DNA of 64,000 bases from the NCBI RefSeq assembly GCF_000466985.1, contig NZ_BATC01000001.1, positions 1 through 64,000 on the forward strand. The letters are read 5' to 3'. The position numbers and the translations under genes were made by a program. Below the pieces are notes generated by a model. The model worked only from the letters and a program-made list of their open reading frames with translations. It was not told the origin of the DNA and searched no databases. The DNA comes from Brevundimonas abyssalis TAR-001. GTDB lineage: Bacteria > Pseudomonadota > Alphaproteobacteria > Caulobacterales > Caulobacteraceae. Positions 50,736 through 60,803 of this stretch are shown piece by piece. Position 1 is the first letter of the stretch, and the number at the start of each line of letters is the position of its first letter.

Positions 50736-51439
50736 GATCTGACCTCCCCTGCCGCATCCTCATCTGGTCTGGCATTCGCCACCTCCGCCGCGATGCGCCG
50801 GTCCAGCAGCACCAGCCGCGTGCCGTGGATCAGCAGCGCCACGATGGCCGTCGGGATGGCCCACACCGACAGCTCCAGCGGCTGCACGATGATGCCGTTC
50901 TGCTCAAGGAAGCCCTTGATCAGCAGGATCGAAGCGATGGCGATGAAGATGTCCTCGCCGAAGAACAGCGCGATGTTGTCCGCCGCGGCTGAATGGGCGC
51001 GGATGCGGAACCGCACGGCGTCCGGCAGGGGTCCGTGCCGGGTCTCTGACGCCGCCTCGGCCATGGGCGCGATCAGGGGCCGCACCATCTGCGGATGGCC
51101 CCCCAGCTTGGTTTGCCCCAGGGCGGCGGTGACCTGGCGGGCCACGAAATAGCCCAGCAGCAGACGCCCGGTGGTGGCCCCGCGCACCTTGCCGATCAGG
51201 ATGCGCGCCTGCTCCTGCAGCCCCGAGCGCTCCAGCAGACCAATCACCGGCAGCACCAGCCAGACGATGGAGATGTAGCGGTTGTCGTTGAACGCCGACC
51301 CGAACGCCTCGACCGTCTCGACCAGGCCCAGCCCGCCGGCCACGCCCGTGGTCAGGGCCGCGGCCAGGATCACCAGCAGCGGATTGAGCCGCAGCACGAA
51401 CCCGGCCACCACGACCGCGATCCCCAGAAGCACCCACAT
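50732..51439 (-). CDS. DUF969 family membrane protein, probable permease subunit
   Basis: This 235-residue protein has about five or six hydrophobic segments. It shows the family motifs NDNRYISIVWLVLPVIGLLER, RQVTAALGQTKLGGHPQMVRPL and SAAADNIALFFGEDIF. It is the first gene of the DUF969-DUF979-DUF2891-GH9 series and overlaps DUF979. In other bacteria this pair is often found by pyroglutamyl peptidase genes (general knowledge). None is in this window, although a 5-oxoprolinase is. Confidence 0.85.
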   Translation of the reverse strand: MWVLLGIAVVVAGFVLRLNPLLVILAAALTTGVAGGLGLVETVEAFGSAFNDNRYISIVWLVLPVIGLLERSGLQEQARILIGKVRGATTGRLLLGYFVARQVTAALGQTKLGGHPQMVRPLIAPMAEAASETRHGPLPDAVRFRIRAHSAAADNIALFFGEDIFIAIASILLIKGFLEQNGIIVQPLELSVWAIPTAIVALLIHGTRLVLLDRRIAAEVANARPDEDAAGEVRS

Positions 51440-51497
51440 GGACCATCCCCCGATTGCTCGCAGGGATGGTCGCCCGGATTCTCCGGCGGCGAAAGCC

Positions 51498-54428
51498 CTA
51501 TCGCCGGATGGTCAGGGCTTGCCCCGCATACTCCACCGTCTGCTGCGGCGCGGCGTCCACGGTCCACGGCGCCTCGCCCGTTCCGTCGATGAAGCGCACA
51601 TGGACCGTGCGGCTGGCGGGCATGCCCGGATAGTCGCCCTGGCGGGCGCCGAGGGTCAGCACGCCTGCGTCGTCGTCCCAGGCGATAGGCATGGTGGCGA
51701 AGGCCCCGCGCTCATAGCCGTAGGTGGTGCCCTCGTCCTGATAGAGATCGAACGCGCCGTCGGCGCCCACATAGACGTTCAGGGTGATAGGGCCGTCCAG
51801 CGCCTCGGCCGTGTGCTGGATCGCCGGGCCCGTGGGCACGATCGACCCGGCCCGCACGAACAGGGGCATGCGCGCCAGCGGCGCCTCCGCCGTGATCGCC
51901 TGACCGCCCGTGTGCCGCGCGCCGCTGTTGAAGTCGTACCAGTCCGCGCCTTGGGGCAGCCAGACCTCACGGCTGCGCGCGTGATGCACATGCACCGGGG
52001 CGACCAGGAAGGCCGGTCCGAACATGTACTGGTCGTTGACCTCGCGGGCCCGCTCGTCGTCGGGGAAGTCCATCACCAGTCCGCGCATGATGGTGCCGTC
52101 GCGGTGATAGGCCTCGGCGCCCAGGGTGTAGATATAGGGCATCAGCCGGTAGCGCAGACGCAGATAGTCGCTCAGCGCCCCATAGACCTCGGTGCCTTCC
52201 GGCGCGATCTCCCAGATCTCGCGGTAGGGGAACTCGCCGTGCGAGCGGAAGATCGGCGTGAAGGCCCCGAACTGGAACCAGCGCAGGTTCAGCTCGCGCC
52301 ACTCGGCCTGATCCTCGGGGGTGATGTCCTCGGTGGTGTAGCGCGTCTCCACCGAGAAGCCGCCGATGTCGTGGGTCCAGTTGGGAATGCCCGACAGGCC
52401 CACCTGCACGCCCGCGGAAATCTGTTCGCGCAGATCGTCCCAGCGCGGCACCACGTCGCCCGACCACAGGGTCGAGGCCGTGCGCTGCAGACCGCCCCAG
52501 GCGGCGCGGGTCAGGATGTAGGCGCGGCGGTCCGGCTGGGCCTCGCGCAGGCCCTCATAGACGCCCTCGGCGTTGACCAGCGGATAGGAGTTGAACACCA
52601 GCGCCGCCGGGCCCGCCGCCGTCGGACCCATGCGCAGGGTCCGTTCGCGCCGGTCCAGGTTGGAGTGCATGTCCGGCTCCACCGAATCCAGCCACCAGCC
52701 GTCGAAGCCCAGCCCGTGCAGATGCTCGCGGATCTGGCGCCAGTACAGCGCCCGCGCCTCCTCGTGATACGGATCATAGAAGCTGTTGGCGTAGCCCGGC
52801 CCGACCCAGTCGCGCGCGCCCACCTCGACGTTGCGGGTGTACATGCCGCCGATGGCCTCGAGCTCGCGGTAGTGCTCGGTCGTCGGATAGAATTTGGGCC
52901 AGACCGAGATCATGATGTTGATGTTCTGGTCGTGCAGCTGGTCGACCATGCCGCCCGGATCGGGGAAGCGCGACGCCTCGAACTCGTGGCTGCCCCAGGC
53001 GTTCTCGGGCCAGTAGAACCAGTCCTGCACGATGTTGTCGATCGGCAGATTGCGGCTGCGATAGCCCTCGGCCACCGCCAGCACTTCGTCTTGGGTGTTG
53101 TAGCGCTGGCGGCTCTGCCAGAAGCCATAGGCCCAGCGCGGCATCATCACCGCGTCGCCGGTCAGGTCGCGGTAGCCGGCGATCACCTGATCCAGATCCT
53201 CCCCGCCGACGAAATAGTAGTCCACCGCATGGCCGACCTCGGACCACAGCGACAGGGCCTCATCCTGCTCGGCCGGCAGCGGGTCCAGATGGCGCAGCGC
53301 CAGGTAGCCGTCGTTGGGCAGCCACTCGACCCTGATCGGAACCCGGCGCCCGGCCTCCATCTGGATCTGGAAGTCGTGGTTCCACGGATTCCAGTTCTGG
53401 CGCCAGCGGTCCATCACCAGTTCGCCGTCGACCCAGACCTTCACGTAGGACGAGGCGTACAGGCGGAATTTGTGCTCGCCCGAGACCGTCGGCTCGATCG
53501 TCCCTTCCCAGCTCACCGTCACGCCGGGCTGGCCCGAGCGGCCCATGTCGCCCACCTGCGCGGGCTGGCCCGGCTGCACCTTGAAACCCGGCGGCCAGCG
53601 TTGGTGATCGCGGATGAACTCGTAGTTGATCTGGTTCTCGATGCGCGACAGGGCCAGCTCCCCGTCCTGGAAATAGCTGGCCGTCAGCCCCCCGAAATTG
53701 CCTTCGGAGTCGCGCACGATCAGGCGCTGGTCCAGCATGCCGTATTCGCGCGGGTCGCCGAACCGGGTCAGGCTGTTGTTCTCCCACAGCACGCCATACC
53801 CGCGGCTGGAGGTCATGAACGGCACGCCGGAATCGATGTTGTGCTGGGTCAGCTCCACATCGGCGCCGCGCTGGTTCATCAGCCCCTGCTGGTGCTGGCC
53901 CAGGCCATAGATGGCCTCGTCCGGCGCCGCGTCGAAGAGCTGACGCACGGAGTGGAACGAATGCACCCCGTCCTGGTCCTCGACCATGAACGGGCTGATC
54001 TCGCGCCCGCCCTCGCGCTCGGCCAGCATCACCTCGCCCGCCGCATCCAGGAACCGCACCCGGCCCGTGGCGCGCGACACCTCGGCGGTCATCTCCGGCG
54101 TGGAGACGAAGACATGGCCGCCCCGCGTCGTCACCTCGAACCCGGCCCCGGCGGGCTCCGCCGTCACCATCAGGCTGTCGGGCAGGTTGGCGAAATCGGC
54201 CTCCGGCGTCGCCGTCACATGGATGATGCGCGGTCCCATGACCCGCAGCCGCACCCGCCGCGCCGGACCCTCGGACGGGGTCACGATCACCCCCGTGGCC
54301 GTGCGCTCAACGCTGGCCTCCTCGGCCTGGGCCTGCACCACCGCCGCGGCCGGCGCCGGGGCGAACAGCACCCCCGCAGGAACGCCCAGGGCCAGCGCCA
54401 TGGCGGCGCCCATCAGCAACTGTCTCAT
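51498..54428 (-). CDS. GH31 alpha-xylosidase with PA14-like insert
   Basis: This 976-residue exported enzyme probably removes non-reducing alpha-xylose from xyloglucan oligosaccharides. The signal peptide is at residues 1-35. The N-terminal sandwich is split by a PA14-like domain (about 270-385: GVTVSWEGTIEPTVSGEHKF, LYASSYVKVWVDGEL). The barrel follows, with nucleophile D581 in GWWLDSVEPDMHSN and acid/base D658 in TLWSGDVVPRWDDL. The same insert is known from a Cellvibrio xyloglucan-specific GH31 enzyme. The start ATG at 54428 follows GGGAG; upstream in-frame sequence would only shadow the neighbour. It follows GH35 by 14 bases. Confidence 0.9.
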   Translation of the reverse strand: MRQLLMGAAMALALGVPAGVLFAPAPAAAVVQAQAEEASVERTATGVIVTPSEGPARRVRLRVMGPRIIHVTATPEADFANLPDSLMVTAEPAGAGFEVTTRGGHVFVSTPEMTAEVSRATGRVRFLDAAGEVMLAEREGGREISPFMVEDQDGVHSFHSVRQLFDAAPDEAIYGLGQHQQGLMNQRGADVELTQHNIDSGVPFMTSSRGYGVLWENNSLTRFGDPREYGMLDQRLIVRDSEGNFGGLTASYFQDGELALSRIENQINYEFIRDHQRWPPGFKVQPGQPAQVGDMGRSGQPGVTVSWEGTIEPTVSGEHKFRLYASSYVKVWVDGELVMDRWRQNWNPWNHDFQIQMEAGRRVPIRVEWLPNDGYLALRHLDPLPAEQDEALSLWSEVGHAVDYYFVGGEDLDQVIAGYRDLTGDAVMMPRWAYGFWQSRQRYNTQDEVLAVAEGYRSRNLPIDNIVQDWFYWPENAWGSHEFEASRFPDPGGMVDQLHDQNINIMISVWPKFYPTTEHYRELEAIGGMYTRNVEVGARDWVGPGYANSFYDPYHEEARALYWRQIREHLHGLGFDGWWLDSVEPDMHSNLDRRERTLRMGPTAAGPAALVFNSYPLVNAEGVYEGLREAQPDRRAYILTRAAWGGLQRTASTLWSGDVVPRWDDLREQISAGVQVGLSGIPNWTHDIGGFSVETRYTTEDITPEDQAEWRELNLRWFQFGAFTPIFRSHGEFPYREIWEIAPEGTEVYGALSDYLRLRYRLMPYIYTLGAEAYHRDGTIMRGLVMDFPDDERAREVNDQYMFGPAFLVAPVHVHHARSREVWLPQGADWYDFNSGARHTGGQAITAEAPLARMPLFVRAGSIVPTGPAIQHTAEALDGPITLNVYVGADGAFDLYQDEGTTYGYERGAFATMPIAWDDDAGVLTLGARQGDYPGMPASRTVHVRFIDGTGEAPWTVDAAPQQTVEYAGQALTIRR

Positions 54429-54442
54429 CGAATCCACTCCCG

Positions 54443-56144
54443 TCAGTTCTGGTCGGCGCCCACGGCGCGCACCGCGCCCGCCCGCGCCTGATCGCTCAGC
54501 CGGACCCGCAGAAGCACGGGCCGGTCGGTGAAGTTCAGGCCATAGTCGGTCTGGTCGCCGTTCCACCGGCGCTCGAACACCCACTCGCCCTCGTCGTTGA
54601 AATGGCCCTGCTCAACCCGCAGGATCTGGCCGCTTCGGCCATCCTCCAGCGGCTTGCGGTCAAAGCTGACCCGCGCCCAGCGGCCGGTGACCACGTAGTC
54701 GTTCTCGCCCAGCCGGGCCACGATCGCCCCGCCGTCCGGATGCTCGCGCTCGCGCGGCGGGATGTCCCCCAGCCAGGTCCAGTCGTGCATGCCGAACTGC
54801 CACAGGCGGAACCGCACCGTCGCCGTCCAGTCGCCCAGATCCAGCACCTGTTCGGCGCTGTCGTCCGGCTCGCCGCGCCCCAGACGGCGCCCTCATAGGC
54901 CGCCCGCGCCCACACCCGCTGCCACGGCGCCACGAGGCGATAGACATCCCGGAACGGCGCCAGCGTCTCCTCCGTCACCTCCCGCGCGCCCAGCGGGAAG
55001 TTGGCGTAGCCGGTGTAGTCGATGCCGAAGGGCGAATAGCCGATCCCGCCCCGGCCCATCACCTCGAACAGATAGCGGGCATAGGGCGCGTCGTTGCCCG
55101 TCTCGGCCACGAACAGGGCGTTGTCCGGCCGGGCATAGCGGTCCAGATGCCCCTCATAGACCACCGAGCCGCGCTCATAGATGTCGGGCGACAGGAAATC
55201 GATCGCCGGGGCCGCGGCCTGCCAGACCTCGATCACGTTCCAGGTCGGCCCGCCCGACGCATAGGTCATGGGATCCTGATCGTTGACCGGATCGCGCAGC
55301 GCCGCGTTGGCGTACATGGGCAGCGGATATTCCGCCTTGCCCGCCTCGGCCACCTGACCGACGTACCAGCCGATGGACCAGGCGTGGAAGAACTCGTCGG
55401 CGTCCTCGCCGAACACCTCCGCCCAGGTTCCCGGCTGACGGTCCAGCCGCTGCAGCAGGGCGGCGGGAACCGGGCCGTCAAACAGGGCCTGCGCCGCCGG
55501 GGAATAGTCGCGCACCGAGCCATAGGTGCCGGTCTCGTTCTGGGGCTGCACCATGATGACGGTGCGGTGGACGGAATCGATGTCGCGGATATGGGCCATC
55601 AGGGCCGCGAAGGCGCGCCGGTCGGCGGCCAGGGTCTCGGCTCCGTGCGGCGACAGGGCGTAGGACGGGGTCCCGTCCTGCTGGATCAGGCGCGGGAACC
55701 GTTCTGTGTCCAGCTTGACCCACTCCGGCGCATATTTCGGCGCGGTGTTTTTCCATGTGGCGAACCACAGCAGCACCAGCCGCACGTCCTGCTCGCGGGC
55801 CTGCCGCACCAACTCGTCCACGAACGAGAAATCGAATTCGCCCTCCACCGCCTCCACCTGCTCCCAGGCGATGGGAACCTGCACGGTGTTGGCGCCGATG
55901 AATTCCACCGCCGGCCAGACGTCGGCCAGCGCCGCCTCATAGTTGGAGGAGTTGTTGACCTGGGCGCCAGCATGAAGAACGGCGCGCCGTCCACCATGAG
56001 GGCATGGCGTCCATTCTCGCTGACGATCTCCGGGATCGGCTCGCCGGCCCCCTCCCCGCAGGACGCTGTGGCCAGCATCACGCCCGCACCGGCCAGGGCG
56101 GCCAGGAGCGGGCGGAAGGATCGGAAGCAGGCTGAAAAAGTCAT
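54443..56144 (-). CDS. GH35 beta-galactosidase-like lipoprotein with DUF5597-type C-terminus (two one-base frame breaks)
   Basis: This enzyme probably removes galactose from xyloglucan side chains. A lipoprotein signal ([10 protein letters not shown]) starts the gene. The barrel contains [20 protein letters not shown], the acid/base region [18 protein letters not shown] ([14 protein letters not shown]) and the nucleophile region [11 protein letters not shown]-terminal domain with [19 protein letters not shown] follows. The frame shifts near 55967 (FFML to [11 protein letters not shown]) and near 54877 (YEGAVWG to [10 protein letters not shown]). One base added at each gives 567 residues. The combination of GH35 with this C-terminal domain is also seen in the Cellvibrio xyloglucan cluster. 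Confidence 0.87.
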
Positions 56145-56184
56145 CGGAATCTCGGCCGTCGTCGACAGGAATGGCGGCGGTCGC

Positions 56185-56215
56185 GCGCCCCGGGCGGGAT
56201 CATCGCCCGGGGCGC
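56185..56215 (-). terminator. Hairpin after the TonB receptor gene
   Basis: A perfect 12-bp GC-rich stem (56185-56196 with 56204-56215) with a seven-base loop lies 14 bases beyond the receptor stop codon and before GH35. There is no T run, so it may attenuate or stabilise the mRNA, letting the receptor be made in excess over the downstream enzymes. Confidence 0.6.
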
Positions 56216-56228
56216 GGTCTCGGTCACG

Positions 56229-59200
56229 TCAGAAGCGCGCGCGCAGCACCACGGCCACGCGCCGGTCGGTGTCGACCCAGCTGTAGCGCGGCATGCGGTC
56301 GGCATAGCCCACCCGCAGGACGGTGCGTTCCTGGGTCAGGTTGGTGCCTTGCACGCCCAGCTTCACGTTCTCGGTCACGTCGAAGAAGATCGACCCGTCC
56401 AGCTGGCCGTAGTCCTCGGCCCACACCGGCGCGTTGATGTTCGCCGCCGAGGTGGTCAGCAGGTACTGCTCGCGCCAGTTCCAGGCCAGGCGGGCCGAGA
56501 TGCCCTGGCGCTCGTACAGGGCGGCGATGTTGTAGCTGGACGGCGACATGCCTCCAGCGGCAGGGCCAGATTGGCGCCGCCCACCTGCACGGGATCAAAG
56601 ATGTTGACCGCCGTGTTCGCCCCGCCGTCGCTGTCGATATAGGTGTAGTTGGCCTGCAGGCCGAAGCCGTTCAGCCAACCCGGCAGGAAGTCGAAGAACT
56701 GCTGGTAGGCGATCTCGAAGCCCTGGACCGTGCCCTCCTCGCCGTTCTGCTGCTGGGTGACGTCGAAGGTGTAGGTGACCCCGTTGTTGGTGAAGGTCTG
56801 CTGGCTGACGCCGGAATAGATGTAGTCCTTCACCTTCTTGTAGAACACCACGCCCGTCAGGCTGCCCTGGGGCGCAAAATACCACTCCAGGCTCAGGTCG
56901 AACTGATCGGCGATGATCGGGCGCAGGTCCGGGTTGCCCGCCGTGCCGGTGAACGGCGACACCGGATTCAGGGTGTAGCCGTCCGCCTCGAAATTGATGG
57001 CCAGCTGCGTATAGGGCTGCATCTGGTTGAAGTCCGGCCGCACCATGGCGCGCGAGGCGGCGAAGCGCAGTTGCACCTCCGGCGACAGATGGGCGCGGAT
57101 GTTCAGGCTGGGCAGGACGTTGTCGTAGGAGCCGCCCGCCGGAACCCCGTCAAGGACCCCGCCCTGGCTGAACTGCTGCGCCGCGTTGAAGTCCCCGCAA
57201 TCCGCCGGATTCACCGCCGGACAGGCGGCTGCGGCCGGAACGGGCAGTTGCACACGCCCTCGGTCGCCGTCTCCGTGCGGACAAAGCGCACGCCGATATT
57301 GCCGTCCACCGGCCAGGGCAGGGCGCTGTCATGGCCGAAACGCAGCAGGGCGTAGGCCGCCTGGGTCTCTTCGTCCTGCTGGGTCACGCCGCCGGTGGGA
57401 TTGTCGCCGGTGGGGTTGTAGTTGTCCCAGTCCGCCACCAGCGGCGACCAGCCCCAGCCCTGCCCTTCCGGCCACGGCCGGCCGGTGATCGGGCTCAACA
57501 GGGTGTTGGCGTAGGCCGTGCCGCGGCTCACCAGCGACGCGGTGGGGAGCCAGAAGCCGCCGGGCACGGCGATGTCGCCCCGGAAGAAATTGTTGAACCC
57601 ATAGTATTCCGCATGGGACGGCAGGCCGGGGCTGGGTGCGGCGTCCGTCAGATAGACTGCCGGATAGTGCCAGGTCCCGCCGTTGTCGTTGGCGAAGCCC
57701 CAGTACTGGGCCGACAGGATGCTCCAGTTCCAGTTGGACTGACGGGTGATGTAGGTCTTGTCTGTGGCGCGATAGCCGAAGGTGAAATTCCGCAGCCAGC
57801 CGCCGACGTCGTCGAAGTGATAGGTGGCGTCGCCGCGCCAGGCCAGGGAGTCCGCCTCGTTGGCCTCGATGTGGTCCATGGCGAAGCCCAGTAATAGTCC
57901 GAGGCTACGTTCAGGTCGGCGCCCGTCACATTGATGCTGGGCACGCCCCCGCCGATGTTGATCATGGCCTCCAGCGGCGTGGTGCCCAGCATTGACCGCT
58001 GGGTGCCCACGGTGAAGCTCAGGATGTCGGCGATGGATTCCACATACTGGATGTCACCGCTGAAATCCCAGTTTCCGGCCGTGTACTCCAGTCTCAGCGA
58101 ATAGTCCGAGGTCTCCTTGTGGTCCTCGCCATAGCGGGTGTTGCCGTCATAGGTGATGCCCTCCATGGTCCCGCCCTGGGGCCCGCCCACGAAGTTGCCC
58201 GTGGGCCAGCAGCCCCAGCCGCCCTCGTGATAGCCGGTCAGGGCGCCGCCGGTCAGCACGCCGTTCTGGTAGGTCAGGCCCGCGCTGGGGCACAGGGTCG
58301 TGGCGTCCTGGATTCCGGCCACGCGCTCGATATTGGTGGGGTCGGCCTCGGAGTGGAAACCCTGGAAGGTCAGGGTGAGGTCCGCCGTCGGGCTCCACTG
58401 CAGCGCCAGCGCCACGGCGGTGCGCTCCTGCTCCCAGCGGCCGTCACGCCAGCCCAGATATTTCGGATGATACACCGTCGTGCCGTCCAGCCGCGTGACC
58501 GGGTCGAAGCGGTCCGTGGTGATGCTGTTGGTGCGGTTGCCGACACTGGAATAGCTGATGTTGGCCAGAAGGCCGATCTCGCCCGCCCCGGTCATCCAGC
58601 GGTCGCTGAAGATGCCCGACCCGGACCAGTAGCCCTCCTCCATCATGTCGCCGTAGTTGTAGTCGGTCGTGAAGGCCAGCAGGCGTCCGCCCTGGTCAAA
58701 CGGCAGGCGCGTGCGCAGATTGACCGTGCCGCCGACGCCGCCCTCGATCTGGTTGGCGGCCGGGTTCTTGTAGACGTCCACGCCCGCCAGCAGGTCGGCC
58801 GAGATGTCCTCGAACGACAGGCCCCGTCCGTTGCGGGCCGAGAAGATGTCCCGGCCGTTGGTTTCGGACCGGACCCAGGACAGGCCCCGGATGAAGACCC
58901 CCCCGCCCTCTGCGGCCAGACGGGCCGGGTCACGGGCTTCGTTGGTGCGCTGCAGGGTGATGCCCGAGATGCGCTGCAGGGCCTCCGACACCGACCGGTC
59001 CGGCAGGGCGCCGATGTCCACGGCGGTGATCGAGTCCACGATCACATCGGAGTTGCGCTTGATGTCCTGGGCGCTCTGAAGACTGGCGCGAAGACCGGTG
59101 ATGACCACTTCCTCGACTTCGGTGGCCTCATCCGGCTCCTGCGCCGTCTGGGCCAACGCCGGGGCGTTCATGGCGCCCAGAGCGATCAAGGACACGCCCA

Positions 59201-59240
59201 GAGACAGGGCGAATTTCGAGACGCTTTTACCTTGAGACAT
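56229..59240 (-). CDS. TonB-dependent receptor for oligosaccharides (three one-base frame breaks)
   Basis: This outer-membrane active transporter has a signal peptide, a TonB box EEVVITG (residues 43-49), and a plug domain (DIGALPDRSVSEALQRISGITLQR split as DIGALPDRSVSEAL and QRISGITLQR). A 22-strand barrel follows, ending in aromatic RRVAVVLRARF. The type is the large family common in Caulobacter and Xanthomonas. The frame changes near 57888 (SDYYW to GFAMDHIEAN), 57253 (TEGV to VQLPVPA) and 56551 (LPLE to GMSPSSYNIAALY). One added base at each yields 1004 residues. GGAGGGG precedes the ATG. A LacI-type operator lies 144 bases upstream. It likely imports xyloglucan or xylan fragments. Confidence 0.92.
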
Positions 59241-59383
59241 CTTGTGCCCCTCCCCGTTTCAAATGCCCCTCGACGCCTGTGGCCGGCGCTTGGAGGGTGC
59301 TCTCCCATGTGCACATCCGCGCCGGTGTCTCACCTCACCGGCATTTTCAAATATGCAATAAGTTTCTACTACAGGGTCTGTTT

Positions 59384-59397
59384 TGTTAGCGCAACCA
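59384..59397. promoter_or_regulatory. LacI-type operator upstream of the TonB receptor
   Basis: TGTTAGCGCAACCA matches 13 of 14 positions of the XylR box. It lies in the AT-richer 245-base gap 59241-59485 between the receptor and the MFS gene, where the receptor promoter must be. Confidence 0.68.
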
Positions 59398-59436
59398 ATT
59401 GCTGCTGGTGAAATATTTGACGCCCGCACGCGCATC

Positions 59437-59463
59437 AGCCGCGCGGGCGAAACCCGCGCGGCT
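59437..59463 (-). terminator. Hairpin after the MFS transporter gene
   Basis: An 11-bp stem (59437-59447 with 59453-59463), closed by a five-base loop, lies 22 bases after the MFS stop codon. It is not followed by a clear T run, but its place suggests it ends the antiporter-GH10-manD-MFS transcript. Confidence 0.55.
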
Positions 59464-59485
59464 GGAAGCCTCGACTCGGATCGGA

Positions 59486-60772
59486 TCAGGCGGGGGGCAG
59501 CGCCGCGGGCTTCAGCTGGGGCGTCAGCAGATGGATGACCCCAAGAGCGATCAGATAGGTCACGCTGGCGAAGGCCAGCAGTGGCACATAGCTGCCGGTC
59601 GCCTCCAGCGTCCAGCCGGCCACCTTGGCGATGAACATGCCGCCGATCGCGCCGGCGAAACCGCCCAGACCCACCACCGTCGCCACCGCGTGTTTGGGGA
59701 AGGTGTCGGACACCAGGGTGAACAGATTGGCGGACCACCCCTGATGCGCCGCCGCCGCCAGGCCGATCACCGCCACCGCCGCGATCAGGTTGTCCGCGAA
59801 CACAGCGATCGAGATCGGGGTCACGCACAGGGCGCAGACCAGCATGGCGGTCTTGCGCCCCCGGTTCACCGACCAGCCCCGGTGGATCAGCCGCGACGAC
59901 AGCCAGCCGCCGCCCACGCTGCCCACGTCGGCCAGCAGATAGACCGCCACCAGCGGCGGCCCGAACGTCAGCAGGTTCAGGTCATAGGTCTTGCCGAAGA
60001 AGTCGGGCAGCCAGAACAGGAACAGCCACCACACCGGATCGGTCAGGAATTTGCCGACGATGAAGGCCCAGGCCTCGCGTCGCTTCAGCGCCTGCCCCCA
60101 GCTGATCTTTCCCGGCGCGTCCGGCGGGTCGCTCTCGATGTGGGCCAGTTCGGCGTGCGTCACGCGCGGGTGTTCGCGCGGGCGTCGATAGACCAGGAAC
60201 CACACGGCCATGAGCACCAGCCCCGACAGGCCCGTGACGATGAACGCGGCGCGCCAGCCGAAGGCCAGCACCAGGATCGGCACGAGGATCGGCGTCAGCA
60301 GGGCGCCCACATTGGACCCGGCGTTGAAGATGCCGGTGGCCAGCGCCCGCTCGCGCTTGGGGAACCACTCCGACACCGCCTTGACCGCGCCGGGAAAGCC
60401 GGCGGATTCCCCGACGCCCAGGGCGAAGCGGGCCATGGCGAACTGGATCACCGAGCTGGCCCCGGCATGGGCGGCCGCCGCCAGGCTCCAGACCCCGATG
60501 GCGATGCCCAGCCCCCAGCGCGCGCCGATGCGGTCGATCAGGCGGCCCACCAGCAGCAGGCCGATGGCGTAGGCGCCCTGGAAGGCCACCACGATGTTGG
60601 CGTAGTCGCTCTCGCTCCAGCCGAACTCCACCTCCAGCACCGGCTTCAGCACGCCGAAGATCAGCCGGTCCACGTAGTTGATGGTGATGGCGAGGAACAG
60701 CAGGGCGCAGATCACCCAGCGGTAGTTGCCCCGAAAGGCGCGCGGACCGCGTTCAACCTGAATCTCGCTCAT
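59486..60772 (-). CDS. MFS transporter, hexuronate (ExuT)-like
   Basis: This 428-residue protein has 12 predicted membrane helices. Family motifs are ITINYVDRLIFGVLKPVLE in TM1, GRLIDRIGARWGLGIAIGVW between TM2 and TM3, ARFALGVGESAGFPGAVKAVSEWFPKRERALATGI in pieces (ARFALGVGESAGFPGAVKA, EWFPKRERALATGI), and a cytoplasmic central loop. This pattern is that of anion:cation symporters for hexuronates and related acids. It follows manD by 31 bases, supporting import of glucuronate or galacturonate. AGGA precedes the start. Confidence 0.85.
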   Translation of the reverse strand: MSEIQVERGPRAFRGNYRWVICALLFLAITINYVDRLIFGVLKPVLEVEFGWSESDYANIVVAFQGAYAIGLLLVGRLIDRIGARWGLGIAIGVWSLAAAAHAGASSVIQFAMARFALGVGESAGFPGAVKAVSEWFPKRERALATGIFNAGSNVGALLTPILVPILVLAFGWRAAFIVTGLSGLVLMAVWFLVYRRPREHPRVTHAELAHIESDPPDAPGKISWGQALKRREAWAFIVGKFLTDPVWWLFLFWLPDFFGKTYDLNLLTFGPPLVAVYLLADVGSVGGGWLSSRLIHRGWSVNRGRKTAMLVCALCVTPISIAVFADNLIAAVAVIGLAAAAHQGWSANLFTLVSDTFPKHAVATVVGLGGFAGAIGGMFIAKVAGWTLEATGSYVPLLAFASVTYLIALGVIHLLTPQLKPAALPPA

Positions 60773-60803
60773 CTCGTGGTCCTTCCTCGCGGGGCGCGGC
60801 GTC

